A DNA stretch of 6,368 bases from an uncultured Oscillospiraceae bacterium (GCA_934661135.1 CAKUJA010000107.1:1-6368); one strand, 5' to 3'. Counted from the stretch's first letter, positions 1-6,210 are shown. Notes: generated by a model not told the origin, from the letters alone. Numbers and translations: made by a program.

Positions 1-97
1 GGTCGACCGTGGGGGTCTCGTCGGCGCTGCTCTTGCAGCCGGCGAGCAGACTCAGCAGCATGACCGCTGCGAGCAGGAGTGCGAGTGTCTTTTTCAT
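1..97 (-). CDS. Lipoprotein N-terminus (partial), probably B12-regulated ABC transporter substrate-binding protein
   Basis: Only the first 32 codons are in the window; the gene continues past its left edge. The translation starts MKKTLALLLAAVMLLSLLAG and continues C21-KSSADETPTVD. This is a textbook lipoprotein signal peptide: KK n-region, Leu/Ala-rich core, and lipobox L18-A19-G20 before the lipidated Cys21, followed by a short polar Ser/Asp/Glu/Thr linker. The start is supported by AGAGGT (108-113 on the complement), 10 nt before ATG. The gene lies directly downstream of a cobalamin riboswitch and its terminator, so B12 should switch it off. Lipoproteins behind such riboswitches are commonly BtuF-like corrinoid-binding proteins that hand B12 to a BtuCD permease. 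That role is inferred from regulation and the signal peptide only, because no ligand-binding domain is visible. Another metal- or cofactor-binding lipoprotein is possible. Confidence 0.85.
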   Translation of the reverse strand, partial: MKKTLALLLAAVMLLSLLAGCKSSADETPTVD

Positions 98-133
98 TTG
101 GGATACTACCTCTTTTCAAAAATGTTCTGAATG

Positions 134-164
134 AAATATAAAAGCGGCTGCTTTTCCGCAGCCG
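134..164 (-). terminator. Intrinsic terminator, expression platform of the cobalamin riboswitch
   Basis: On the minus strand a 7-bp stem CGGCTGC/GCAGCCG (164-158 paired with 151-145) encloses a 6-nt loop (GGAAAA) and is followed by a T-rich tract, CTTTTATATTT. It lies between the aptamer (231-455) and the lipoprotein start at 97, which is where a transcription-attenuating platform is expected. The likely logic is that bound cobalamin allows this hairpin to form and stops transcription before the coding region. I did not resolve the competing anti-terminator pairing. Confidence 0.75.
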
Positions 165-230
165 TTCTCCCCAACTGTATCGTGTATCGCTCCATACGTC
201 TGTGCGCACGAAGCCGGTACAAACTTGCAG

Positions 231-455
231 GAAGGTCAACCCGTGGAAAGCGGATTCGAGATTCCACGCCAAGGCAGGTCTCCTGACTTTGTTCATCGCG
301 GCTCTGCCCTTCCCAGTTTCCCAGTGGTTTGAACGATCAGGCCGGCCGATTGCGGCCGAACTGCGGTTCTTGCAGAGTGCTCCCGTACACAGTGACTTCA
401 TCGCTCCGGATTCACACCGGATTCCCTTTTCACCCGCCGGATGGCGGACACCTTC
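231..455 (-). promoter_or_regulatory. Cobalamin (B12) riboswitch aptamer
   Basis: Read on the minus strand, the region has the conserved cobalamin-riboswitch blocks in the correct order. GGGAA is at 426-422 and GGTGTGAATCC at 418-408. The core CCACTGGGAAACTGGGAAGG is at 327-308. The B12 box AGTCAGGAGACCTGCC is at 288-273. After the box comes a 7-bp hairpin CGTGGAA/TTCCACG (268-262 with 248-242), matching the 3' hairpin whose loop makes the kissing contact in this class. A closing P1 helix is visible: GAAGGT (455-450) pairs with ACCTTC (236-231), which sets the limits given. It lies between a consensus promoter (489-516) and a terminator (134-164) upstream of a lipoprotein gene, so it should repress that gene when cobalamin is plentiful. 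Whether it prefers adenosyl- or hydroxo/methylcobalamin cannot be judged by eye. Confidence 0.95.
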
Positions 456-488
456 GCGCTACAATTTTATATTTTTTCAGACGGCAGT

Positions 489-516
489 ATTATAGCACAC
501 TTTGTCGAATTGTCAA
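489..516 (-). promoter_or_regulatory. Sigma-A promoter driving the riboswitch-lipoprotein transcript
   Basis: On the minus strand there is a perfect -35 TTGACA (516-511), a 16-bp spacer and a perfect -10 TATAAT (494-489). Initiation is expected near position 482, about 27 nt before the riboswitch P1 helix. Full-consensus boxes fit a gene whose output is limited downstream by a riboswitch rather than at initiation. Confidence 0.85.
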
Positions 517-540
517 CGGCGATTAGTCGGGTTTTCAGAA

Positions 541-576
541 AAGAAAACCGAGCCGCCCGTTTCGGGGCGGCCCGGT
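541..576 (-). terminator. Rho-independent terminator of the SLH protein gene
   Basis: A 12-bp GC-rich stem (576-565 paired with 558-547) encloses a 6-nt loop (CGAAAC on the minus strand). It is followed on the minus strand by a TTTTCTTTTC tract starting at the stem base. It begins 8 nt after the SLH gene stop codon. The only imperfect pair (551/572) is a U-G wobble in the minus-strand RNA but an A-C mismatch on the plus strand, which supports minus-strand use. It also separates this gene from the riboswitch promoter. Confidence 0.9.
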
Positions 577-583
577 CTAAACG

Positions 584-3500
584 TTATTGATGCAGGAGCT
601 CGCAGAAGCGCATGAGGATGGTGGCAACCTCGGCGCGGGTGGCGGTTGCCTGCGGGCGGAGAAGTTGATTCGAGCCTTCGATCAAGCCCTGACCAACTGC
701 CCACTGCATCGCCTGGACTGCCCAGGAGCTTACGCTGGAGGCGTCTGCAAACGAGGTGAGGTTCTCGGAGAGCGTAACCGCGTCCATGCCGTTCAGCGCG
801 GCATAGCGGTACAGCATCGTGACGAGCTGCTCGCGCGTGACAGCCGCGGTCGGGTTCGTGCCATCGGACACGCCTGCGTTCTTCGCCCAGTTCATGCCGG
901 CCGCGTACCACGGCGTACCGGAGGTATTGACACCGGATTTGCGGGCAAGGATCGTCATAATCATGCCGCGGGTCGTGGGTGCGTTCGGGGAGAACAGGTT
1001 ATCGCCGGTGCCGTTCATCAGGCCGTTATTGGCGGCATAATAGACGGCGGTGGCGAACCATGCGTCGGCGGGGACGTCGTCAAAGCGCTTGGCAACGTCC
1101 TGATACGGCTGCTTGGCCGGTGTGCCGGACGGCGTGACCGTCACGGGCGGGTTATACGTCACGAAGTAGCGGCCTTCATAGCCGACGGTGATCGTGGTGT
1201 AGGCGCCCAGGGTGACGTTGTCAGGGTGAAACGCTTTGCCGCCGGCAACGATGGTCAGGGATTTGCCGGAGATGGCGACCTTTTCCGCTGCATCGAAGCC
1301 ATCCAGCAGGAGGATTTCATCGCCATTCTTGGCGGCGTTGATTGCATCCTGCAAGGTGCCGTAGGTGGTGTCGCCGATCTTGGCGGCGACGGTCTGCGTA
1401 CCGCTCAGGACGAATTCGCTGAACTTGTTGACCGTGACGACTGCGCAGCCGTTTTCAACCTTGAAGGTCTTGACGGCGCCCTCGGTGCCCTCTTTCAGGA
1501 AGCGCTCGCGCGTGCCATCGGAGCTGATGTGCATGATCTCAATCGGCTCGAAGCCAGCGGGCAGCGGGAGGGAGATCGTAAAGGTCTGGCCATTCAACGC
1601 AGAATTTGGAATCTTTGCATTGCTGCCTTCCACAGGCGTAACCACACCATTTTCATCAACAACGCTGACCGTAGCGGTCGGCTCTGCTTCGTAGGTCAGC
1701 TTTGTAAAAGTAACTTTGCTGCCAGTACCGGTGCTTTCCGCATCGGTTGCGGTAACGGTAACAGTCACTTCAACGAGAATCTTCTTGTTGGCATCATTGC
1801 GGTCTGCTTCATCTACTGTGCTGTTCACCAATTCCTGCTTTGCACTATCAGACAGAGCATTTGCCACACCGGAAACAGAAGCCTTGTTTTTAACCTTATC
1901 AACTGCCTTCTTTGCATCCGTGTTTTCAATCTCGTTAACTGCCGAAGACTTTTCATTGGTAACGATTGCCGCATCATCTTGTTCAGTCTGGCTCAGCGTG
2001 TAGATATAACCCGGTTCCGTAGAATCAACCGTGTAATAGCCTTCTGCCTTGTAGGCGCTGGGGTCAGAGGTATAATGACCGCCCTTGAGGAAACCAGTCA
2101 GCGGCTCGGTCTGTCCATTGCCGGCATAGCTTGCAACAGCGCTTGCATTGGTGCTGGAGAATTTACCACCGGTAACTTCCACATTTCCAATGCCATTCGG
2201 ATAGTTACAATTATCAATGACAAGTGCATCGCCAGTGGGATTCAGACCGTTGCCATTGAACTCGTAGGCTGCCTTTGCACCATTGCCAATAAACGTACCG
2301 CCAGAAATATTCAAATCCGTAGACTTGAAGTATACCGCGGTGGCTCCCGTAAAGGTGCCGCCCGTGATTGTCAGCGCACCAGAGGGAAGATAGATGGCGC
2401 TGGCTTTATTCGCGGTGACTTCCGCACCCTCATAGATATTGATGATCGGCTTGGATGCATCGGTTCCGTTGGTAGAAATACCGGTTGCCTTTGTGCCGGT
2501 CACGTTGACCTTGCCATAGAGATTCAGCACTGGCGTTTGGCAAGCGCTGTCCCCATAAGTGCCGTTGCCCCAGACAACAATGCCAAACGCATTGTACTTC
2601 TCTTTTGAAGTATCTTTTACTGCTTTGCTTGTGATTGTTACATCACGTTCAATCGTTACATTTGCAGCATCGTAGACATTCACGCGGCCATCAATCTGGC
2701 CGTTTTTGATGGTGACGTTGCCCGCTGCCATCTTCAGGGCAATCTTTTCGTCCTCGGTATGATCGCTATACGAAACCTTGACCGTAGAGCCAGTCAGCTT
2801 CTTACCGCCGAGATCCAACGTCAGATCTTTGTTAATTGCAACAACGGCAGTCAGTGTTTCCGACTTCAGCATCGTAAGCGTATCGCCATCCGCTGCATCT
2901 GTTACAGCGTCCGCGAGGAAAGAGTAAATTGTTCCGCTGTTCTCATTTCTAACAACTTCGTCTGAAATCGCTATTTCACAGGTCGCAGTCATTTCACCAG
3001 CAGTTGCCGTTGCTGTAATTGTAACGGTACCTGCAGTTTTTGCAGTAACTACACCGTTAGAATCAACAGATGCAACCGTACTCTTAGAAGATTTCCATTT
3101 GACACCTTGATATGCGTCCTCAGGCATCACCGTAGCCGTCAGTGTCAGCTTCTCGCCAGCCTTCATTTGTGCACTGGTTTGATCCAGCTTAATGCTGCTA
3201 GCTGGTTTTACACAGATATAATCTTTGCCGTTAGACACACAGACAATACCATCTGCCAAATACTTAGCTTTTTTATTGAACGTACCACCACTTACAGTGA
3301 CACAGCCGACAGCAGCATTGGTCTCACGAACAGTCCAAGCTGTCGATTTTGTGCACAGATTCTTGAAGGTACCACCCTCAATTTTTGTGGAAGGAGATGT
3401 GGCTCCGTATTTGTCCGTATGAATCACCTGTGCCTGGCCATAAGGCGCACCTGTATGTGCCTGAACAAACGTACCATTCGTGATTTCAAGTTTGCCATAG

Positions 3501-4024
3501 TTAAAGATAACGCCGGTAAATCCCTCAGAACTTCCCTTAGTCAGCGTAAAATCACCGCTGGAAATACTCAGCTCACCGGTCGGTTCATTTTTAACTGTAT
3601 TCAATCCGCCGGTATAAGTACCACTGGTGATTGTCAATGTACCATAGTTATCAATCATGGAGCTGTCATTATTGCCAGCCGTAGCCGTGACATTTTCCAG
3701 AGTCAGACTGCCGCCAGCTATAACTTCAATATTATAATAGCTGGTGCCGCCGGTAATCGTACCGTTTTTGACGGTTGCAGTACCTTCAACACGCAAAGTT
3801 GCTTTGCCGCCATTGGTATTGCTCAGCGTTTTATTGTTCAAATCCAACGTAACAGTCGTACCGGCTGGAATTGTAATGTCTTCCTGATAGTTCTGGTCTA
3901 AAACAACTTCACCAGAAGCAATCTGGGACTGTAAAGTTCCCGCTTCTCCAGCCGCCAATGCTGTGGGCAGCATTGTGAGTACCATTGCAAGCGCCAACAC
4001 GAGTGTTAAAAGCTTGCGTTTCAT
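584..4024 (-). CDS. Secreted SLH-anchored beta-helix/BIG2 surface protein
   Basis: This 1146-residue exported wall-associated protein has a signal peptide at residues 1-24 (MKRKLLTLVLALAMVLTMLP, then TALA before the predicted cut). Residues about 28-270 are Gly/Thr/Asn-rich with recurring short strands such as GGTF/NGTF and LTLENVT, typical of a right-handed parallel beta-helix. A BIG2 Ig-like domain spans about 277-354 (IKLDQTSAQMKAGEKLTLTA; VKWKSSKSTVASVDSNGVVT). A second beta-helix spans about 358-655. Residues about 675-870 form a linker with no domain I can name. Residues 881-925 contain another helix-start-like module (TTYGTLQDAINAAKNGDEIL). Three SLH repeats close the protein at about 990-1030, 1037-1078 (degenerate) and 1088-1140 (ATRAEVATILMRF). 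SLH domains bind pyruvylated secondary wall polymer, so it probably sits on the cell surface. The start is fixed by AAGGAGGA (4038-4031), 6 nt before ATG. The gene is monocistronic between its own promoter and terminator. The ligand is unknown; an adhesin role is inference, and no catalytic motif is visible. Confidence 0.93.
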   Translation of the reverse strand: MKRKLLTLVLALAMVLTMLPTALAAGEAGTLQSQIASGEVVLDQNYQEDITIPAGTTVTLDLNNKTLSNTNGGKATLRVEGTATVKNGTITGGTSYYNIEVIAGGSLTLENVTATAGNNDSSMIDNYGTLTITSGTYTGGLNTVKNEPTGELSISSGDFTLTKGSSEGFTGVIFNYGKLEITNGTFVQAHTGAPYGQAQVIHTDKYGATSPSTKIEGGTFKNLCTKSTAWTVRETNAAVGCVTVSGGTFNKKAKYLADGIVCVSNGKDYICVKPASSIKLDQTSAQMKAGEKLTLTATVMPEDAYQGVKWKSSKSTVASVDSNGVVTAKTAGTVTITATATAGEMTATCEIAISDEVVRNENSGTIYSFLADAVTDAADGDTLTMLKSETLTAVVAINKDLTLDLGGKKLTGSTVKVSYSDHTEDEKIALKMAAGNVTIKNGQIDGRVNVYDAANVTIERDVTITSKAVKDTSKEKYNAFGIVVWGNGTYGDSACQTPVLNLYGKVNVTGTKATGISTNGTDASKPIINIYEGAEVTANKASAIYLPSGALTITGGTFTGATAVYFKSTDLNISGGTFIGNGAKAAYEFNGNGLNPTGDALVIDNCNYPNGIGNVEVTGGKFSSTNASAVASYAGNGQTEPLTGFLKGGHYTSDPSAYKAEGYYTVDSTEPGYIYTLSQTEQDDAAIVTNEKSSAVNEIENTDAKKAVDKVKNKASVSGVANALSDSAKQELVNSTVDEADRNDANKKILVEVTVTVTATDAESTGTGSKVTFTKLTYEAEPTATVSVVDENGVVTPVEGSNAKIPNSALNGQTFTISLPLPAGFEPIEIMHISSDGTRERFLKEGTEGAVKTFKVENGCAVVTVNKFSEFVLSGTQTVAAKIGDTTYGTLQDAINAAKNGDEILLLDGFDAAEKVAISGKSLTIVAGGKAFHPDNVTLGAYTTITVGYEGRYFVTYNPPVTVTPSGTPAKQPYQDVAKRFDDVPADAWFATAVYYAANNGLMNGTGDNLFSPNAPTTRGMIMTILARKSGVNTSGTPWYAAGMNWAKNAGVSDGTNPTAAVTREQLVTMLYRYAALNGMDAVTLSENLTSFADASSVSSWAVQAMQWAVGQGLIEGSNQLLRPQATATRAEVATILMRFCELLHQ

Positions 4025-4063
4025 AAGTATTCCTCCTTCTTATTTTCGGGCACACAGGGTAAA

Positions 4064-4087
4064 TTCTGTTCCCCAAGGGGAACAGAA
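4064..4087 (-). repeat. Perfect inverted repeat in the SLH gene leader (hairpin 2)
   Basis: The 11-nt arms TTCTGTTCCCC and GGGGAACAGAA are exact reverse complements around a 2-nt centre (4075-4076). In the minus-strand transcript this can fold as a 10-bp stem capped by a CUUG tetraloop. It lies between the predicted transcription start (about 4113) and the ribosome site (4038-4031). No U-tract follows (TTTACCC), so it does not look like a terminator. It could be a 5' stabilising hairpin or a palindromic operator. Confidence 0.7.
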
Positions 4088-4103
4088 AGGGCGCGCGCCC
4101 TTT
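4086..4103 (-). repeat. Perfect 18-bp palindrome in the SLH gene leader (hairpin 1)
   Basis: AAAGGGCGCGCGCCCTTT is self-complementary over its whole length and shares two bases (4086-4087) with the neighbouring 4064-4087 inverted repeat. In RNA it would form a 7-bp stem with a GCGC loop about 10 nt from the predicted 5' end of the SLH transcript. Its extreme GC core contrasts with AT-rich flanks. The function is unknown. Confidence 0.7.
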
Positions 4104-4119
4104 TGCCATTGATAATTCC

Positions 4120-4147
4120 ATTGTATCACGCATTTTCCAAAAATCAA
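4120..4147 (-). promoter_or_regulatory. Probable promoter of the SLH protein gene
   Basis: On the minus strand there is -35 TTGATT (4147-4142), a 16-bp spacer and -10 TACAAT (4125-4120). The -10 carries an upstream TG one base away (TGATACAAT), an extended -10 arrangement. Expected initiation near 4113 gives a leader of about 90 nt that includes both palindromes. The -35 is only a moderate match, so the -10 element carries most of the weight. Confidence 0.6.
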
Positions 4148-4201
4148 CAAGTTTCAGCAATTTTTCAGGCAGTTTGCTCTTTGGGCAGAAAAATGAAACG
4201 G

Positions 4202-4220
4202 CCAAGGGTCTTGCCCTTGG
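4202..4220. repeat. Short inverted repeat between tRNA-Leu and the SLH promoter
   Basis: CCAAGGG (4202-4208) and CCCTTGG (4214-4220) form a 7-bp stem with a 5-nt loop. On the minus strand it is followed by CCGTTTCATTTTTC, a delayed T-rich stretch, so it might act as a weak backup terminator behind tRNA-Leu. The tail does not start at the stem base, so I do not call it a terminator. I recognise nothing else between 4148 and 4285. Confidence 0.4.
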
Positions 4221-4285
4221 TTCCTGCGGCGTATGGAATGTCAGAAACAACCCCTACAAAGTGCAGCAGAAGATATAGGGAACGC

Positions 4286-4318
4286 AAAAACGCTCAGCCT
4301 TGAAGACTGAGCGTTTTT
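4286..4318 (-). terminator. Terminator of tRNA-Leu, potentially bidirectional
   Basis: AAAAACGCTCAG and CTGAGCGTTTTT form a 12-bp stem (4318-4307 with 4297-4286) around a 9-nt loop. On the minus strand the 3' arm ends in TTTTT. The stem begins at the last A of the encoded tRNA CCA end, so termination follows the tRNA directly. The plus strand also ends its 3' arm in TTTTT, so the element could stop transcription in both directions. Confidence 0.85.
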
Positions 4319-4403
4319 GGTACCGGTGACGGGACTCGGACCCGTACAGTGTTGCCACCGGGGGATTTTAAGTCCCCTGTGTCTACCATTCCACCACACC
4401 GGC
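4318..4403 (-). tRNA. tRNA-Leu (anticodon UAA), CCA encoded
   Basis: The gene reads 4403 to 4318 on the minus strand, 86 nt including CCA. Acceptor strands GCCGGTG (4403-4397) and CACCGGT (4328-4322) pair with one G-U at the first position, followed by discriminator A and CCA. The anticodon stem GGGGA/TCCCC encloses loop CTTAAAA, giving anticodon TAA (4370-4368), which reads UUA and UUG. A long variable arm (GGTG-GCAA-CACT) marks a class II tRNA, as expected for leucine. The T arm is ACGGG-TCCGAGT-CCCGT. The base at position 55 is C where nearly all elongator tRNAs have U, an unusual deviation from the TTC motif. It has its own promoter and an abutting terminator, so it is transcribed alone. 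Confidence 0.95.
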
Positions 4404-4417
4404 CGGTGAACTTGTTC

Positions 4418-4446
4418 ATTTTAGCATTATTTCCGGATAACGTCAA
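4418..4446 (-). promoter_or_regulatory. Promoter of tRNA-Leu
   Basis: On the minus strand there is -35 TTGACG (4446-4441), a 17-bp spacer and -10 TAAAAT (4423-4418). Initiation near 4411 would leave only about 8 nt of 5' leader before the tRNA at 4403. It points away from the phosphohexomutase promoter. Confidence 0.82.
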
Positions 4447-4470
4447 GGGGATTCTGGTGCGGGAAATCAA

Positions 4471-4499
4471 TTGACAGCGTTTTGGGAAACATATATAAT
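4471..4499 (+). promoter_or_regulatory. Consensus sigma-A promoter of the phosphohexomutase gene
   Basis: A perfect TTGACA (4471-4476), an optimal 17-bp spacer and a perfect TATAAT (4494-4499) predict initiation near 4506. That gives a short leader of about 25 nt before the ATG at 4531. The -35 boxes of this promoter and the divergent tRNA-Leu promoter are 24 bp apart. No operator-like repeat is visible, which suggests strong, largely constitutive expression. Confidence 0.9.
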
Positions 4500-4530
4500 A
4501 TTGCCATACTTCCGAGAGGAGTTTTGAACG

Positions 4531-6210
4531 ATGGAACAAATTCAAAAACGTTATCAGCAATGGCTCGAGCAGGCCAGAGACAGCGCGATGCAGGAGCAGC
4601 TTGCCGCGATGTCAGGAGACGATACATTAAAATATGACAGCTTCTACCGCGATTTGGAGTTCGGTACGGCAGGTCTGCGCGGTGTACTCGGCGCGGGCAC
4701 GAACCGGATGAACATCTACGTCGTCCGCCGGGCGACACAGGCCGTGGCCGACTATCTGAACGGCACTTCCCTGCCGAAGGCCGTCGCCATTGCGCACGAC
4801 AGCCGGATCAACTCCGACCTGTTCGCGCGCGAGGCCGCGTGCGTGCTGGCCGCAAACGGCATCACGGCGCACCTTTATCCGCGGCTCGAGCCGGTACCCG
4901 CGCTGAGCTTCGCGGTGCGCGAGCTGCACTGCGGCGTCGGCATCTGCATCACGGCAAGCCACAACCCCGCGCAGTACAACGGCTACAAGGTCTACGGCGC
5001 GGACGGCTGCCAGATCACGCCGGAGGCCGCGAACGTCATTTTGCAGATGATCGACAAGCTCGATTTCTTCTCGTCGCCGAAGCGCGCGGACTTTGACGCG
5101 GCGCTGGCGGCGGGTTCGATTCAGTATATTCCGGACGCGGTGCTCGAGAACTTTGTGGACACGGTCTACGCGCAGCGCGTCGGCGACGGCAGCGGCATCG
5201 ACCAGCTCAAGCTCGTCTACACACCGCTCAACGGCGCGGGGCTCGAATGCGTCAAGATGCTGACGAAGAAGCTCGGCATCCAGAACATGACGATCGTGCC
5301 GGAGCAGGAGCAGCCGGACGGCCACTTCCCTACCTGCCCGTATCCGAACCCTGAAATCCGCGAGGCAATGCAGAAGGGATTGGAGCTCTGCGACAAGGTC
5401 AAGCCCGACATTTTGATCGGCACCGACCCGGACTGCGACCGCTGCGGCACGGCTGTGCCGGACGGCAAGGGCGGATACCGGCTGATCTCCGGCAACGAGA
5501 TGGGCGTCATCATGCTCGACTTTATCTGCCGCAGCCGCGTGGCGACCGGAAAAATGCCGCAAAATCCGGTTGCGGTCACAACAATCGTCTCGACCGACAT
5601 GGTGGACGCGGTGGCAAAGCGCTACGGCGTGGAGCTGCGGCGCGTGCTGACCGGGTTTAAATTCATCGGCGAGCAGATCGCACTGCTGGAGCAGGCCGGA
5701 CACCCGGAGCGGTTTATTTTCGGATTTGAGGAGAGTTACGGCTATCTGTCCGGCACGCACGTGCGCGACAAGGACGGCGTGAACGCGGTGCTGCTCGTGT
5801 GCGAAGCCGCCGCGTGGTACGCCAAGCAGGGCATGACGCTCGGCGACGCGATTGACAAACTCTACGCGGAATACGGCTACTACCGCAACGGCCTTTGCAG
5901 CTTTGCGTTTTCCGGTGCGGAGGGCATGGCGAAGATGCAGGCGATTATGGATGGGTTGCGTGCAAACGCGCCGAAGGAAATTGCCGGTCTCGCTGTGGAG
6001 ACCGTGGTGGACTACGAAGCCGAGGGCACCGGGCTGCCAAAGGCAAATGTGCTGGAATATCGACTGGCAGGTGGCGCAAAGTTTATGGTGCGGCCGTCCG
6101 GCACGGAGCCGAAAATCAAGACGTATCTGTCCGCCGTTGCGCCGGTGGAGGCTGACGCGGACGCCAAAATTGACGCGATGAAGGCTGCTGCGGGCGCGAT
6201 GATGCGCTGA
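4531..6210 (+). CDS. pgcA: Alpha-phosphoglucomutase / phosphomannomutase family enzyme (PgcA/PGM2-like)
   Basis: This 559-residue cytoplasmic alpha-D-phosphohexomutase interconverts hexose 1- and 6-phosphates through a phosphoserine enzyme and a bisphosphate intermediate. All four active-site signatures are present in order. The catalytic loop TASHNP is at residues 141-146, with Ser143 as phosphate carrier. The Mg-binding loop DPDCDRCG is at 299-306, with Asp299, Asp301 and Asp303. The sugar-recognition loop GFEESYG is at 398-404. The phosphate-binding loop RPSGTEPK is at 521-528. The N-terminal FGTAGLRG (about 44-51), the wording YNGYKVYGADG after the serine loop, and the length fit the PGM2-like group that includes the B. 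subtilis glucose phosphomutase PgcA (somewhat longer) better than the roughly 450-residue GlmM or ManB enzymes. The start is supported by AGAGGAG (4515-4521), 9 nt upstream. It has its own consensus promoter and no co-directional partner gene. It likely feeds UDP-glucose or glycogen synthesis; mannose or pentose substrates cannot be excluded from sequence alone. Confidence 0.93.
   Translation: MEQIQKRYQQWLEQARDSAMQEQLAAMSGDDTLKYDSFYRDLEFGTAGLRGVLGAGTNRMNIYVVRRATQAVADYLNGTSLPKAVAIAHDSRINSDLFAREAACVLAANGITAHLYPRLEPVPALSFAVRELHCGVGICITASHNPAQYNGYKVYGADGCQITPEAANVILQMIDKLDFFSSPKRADFDAALAAGSIQYIPDAVLENFVDTVYAQRVGDGSGIDQLKLVYTPLNGAGLECVKMLTKKLGIQNMTIVPEQEQPDGHFPTCPYPNPEIREAMQKGLELCDKVKPDILIGTDPDCDRCGTAVPDGKGGYRLISGNEMGVIMLDFICRSRVATGKMPQNPVAVTTIVSTDMVDAVAKRYGVELRRVLTGFKFIGEQIALLEQAGHPERFIFGFEESYGYLSGTHVRDKDGVNAVLLVCEAAAWYAKQGMTLGDAIDKLYAEYGYYRNGLCSFAFSGAEGMAKMQAIMDGLRANAPKEIAGLAVETVVDYEAEGTGLPKANVLEYRLAGGAKFMVRPSGTEPKIKTYLSAVAPVEADADAKIDAMKAAAGAMMR

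Noticed and set aside
202..495. 97-codon plus-strand open frame between the lipoprotein and SLH genes
   Set aside because: It lies over the cobalamin riboswitch on the opposite strand. The conserved aptamer blocks explain the sequence, and no ribosome site or protein family is visible.
587..2608. 673-codon open frame on the plus strand, opposite the SLH gene
   Set aside because: It is entirely antisense to a well-supported gene with signal peptide, BIG2 and SLH domains. Its translation is Arg/Gly/Cys-rich with no domain or signal, and it has no convincing ribosome site. Long antisense frames are common opposite GC-biased genes.
3107..3901. 264-codon plus-strand open frame opposite the SLH protein N-terminus
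   Set aside because: It is a shadow of the beta-helix coding region. Its Cys/Ser/Thr-rich translation has no recognisable fold and no ribosome site.
4064..4103. Leader palindromes as a classical terminator or riboswitch
   Set aside because: No T-tract follows either stem, and I recognise no conserved aptamer motif of a known riboswitch class. They are kept as repeats of unknown function.
3909..4250. 113-codon minus-strand open frame running into the SLH gene start
   Set aside because: It covers the SLH promoter, both palindromes and the signal-peptide codons in another frame. The translation resembles no protein family I know and it lacks a convincing ribosome site.
4627..5760. 377-codon minus-strand open frame opposite the phosphohexomutase
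   Set aside because: It is antisense to a gene with all four catalytic signatures. The Arg/Val/Ala-rich translation is typical of the reverse complement of GC-rich coding DNA.
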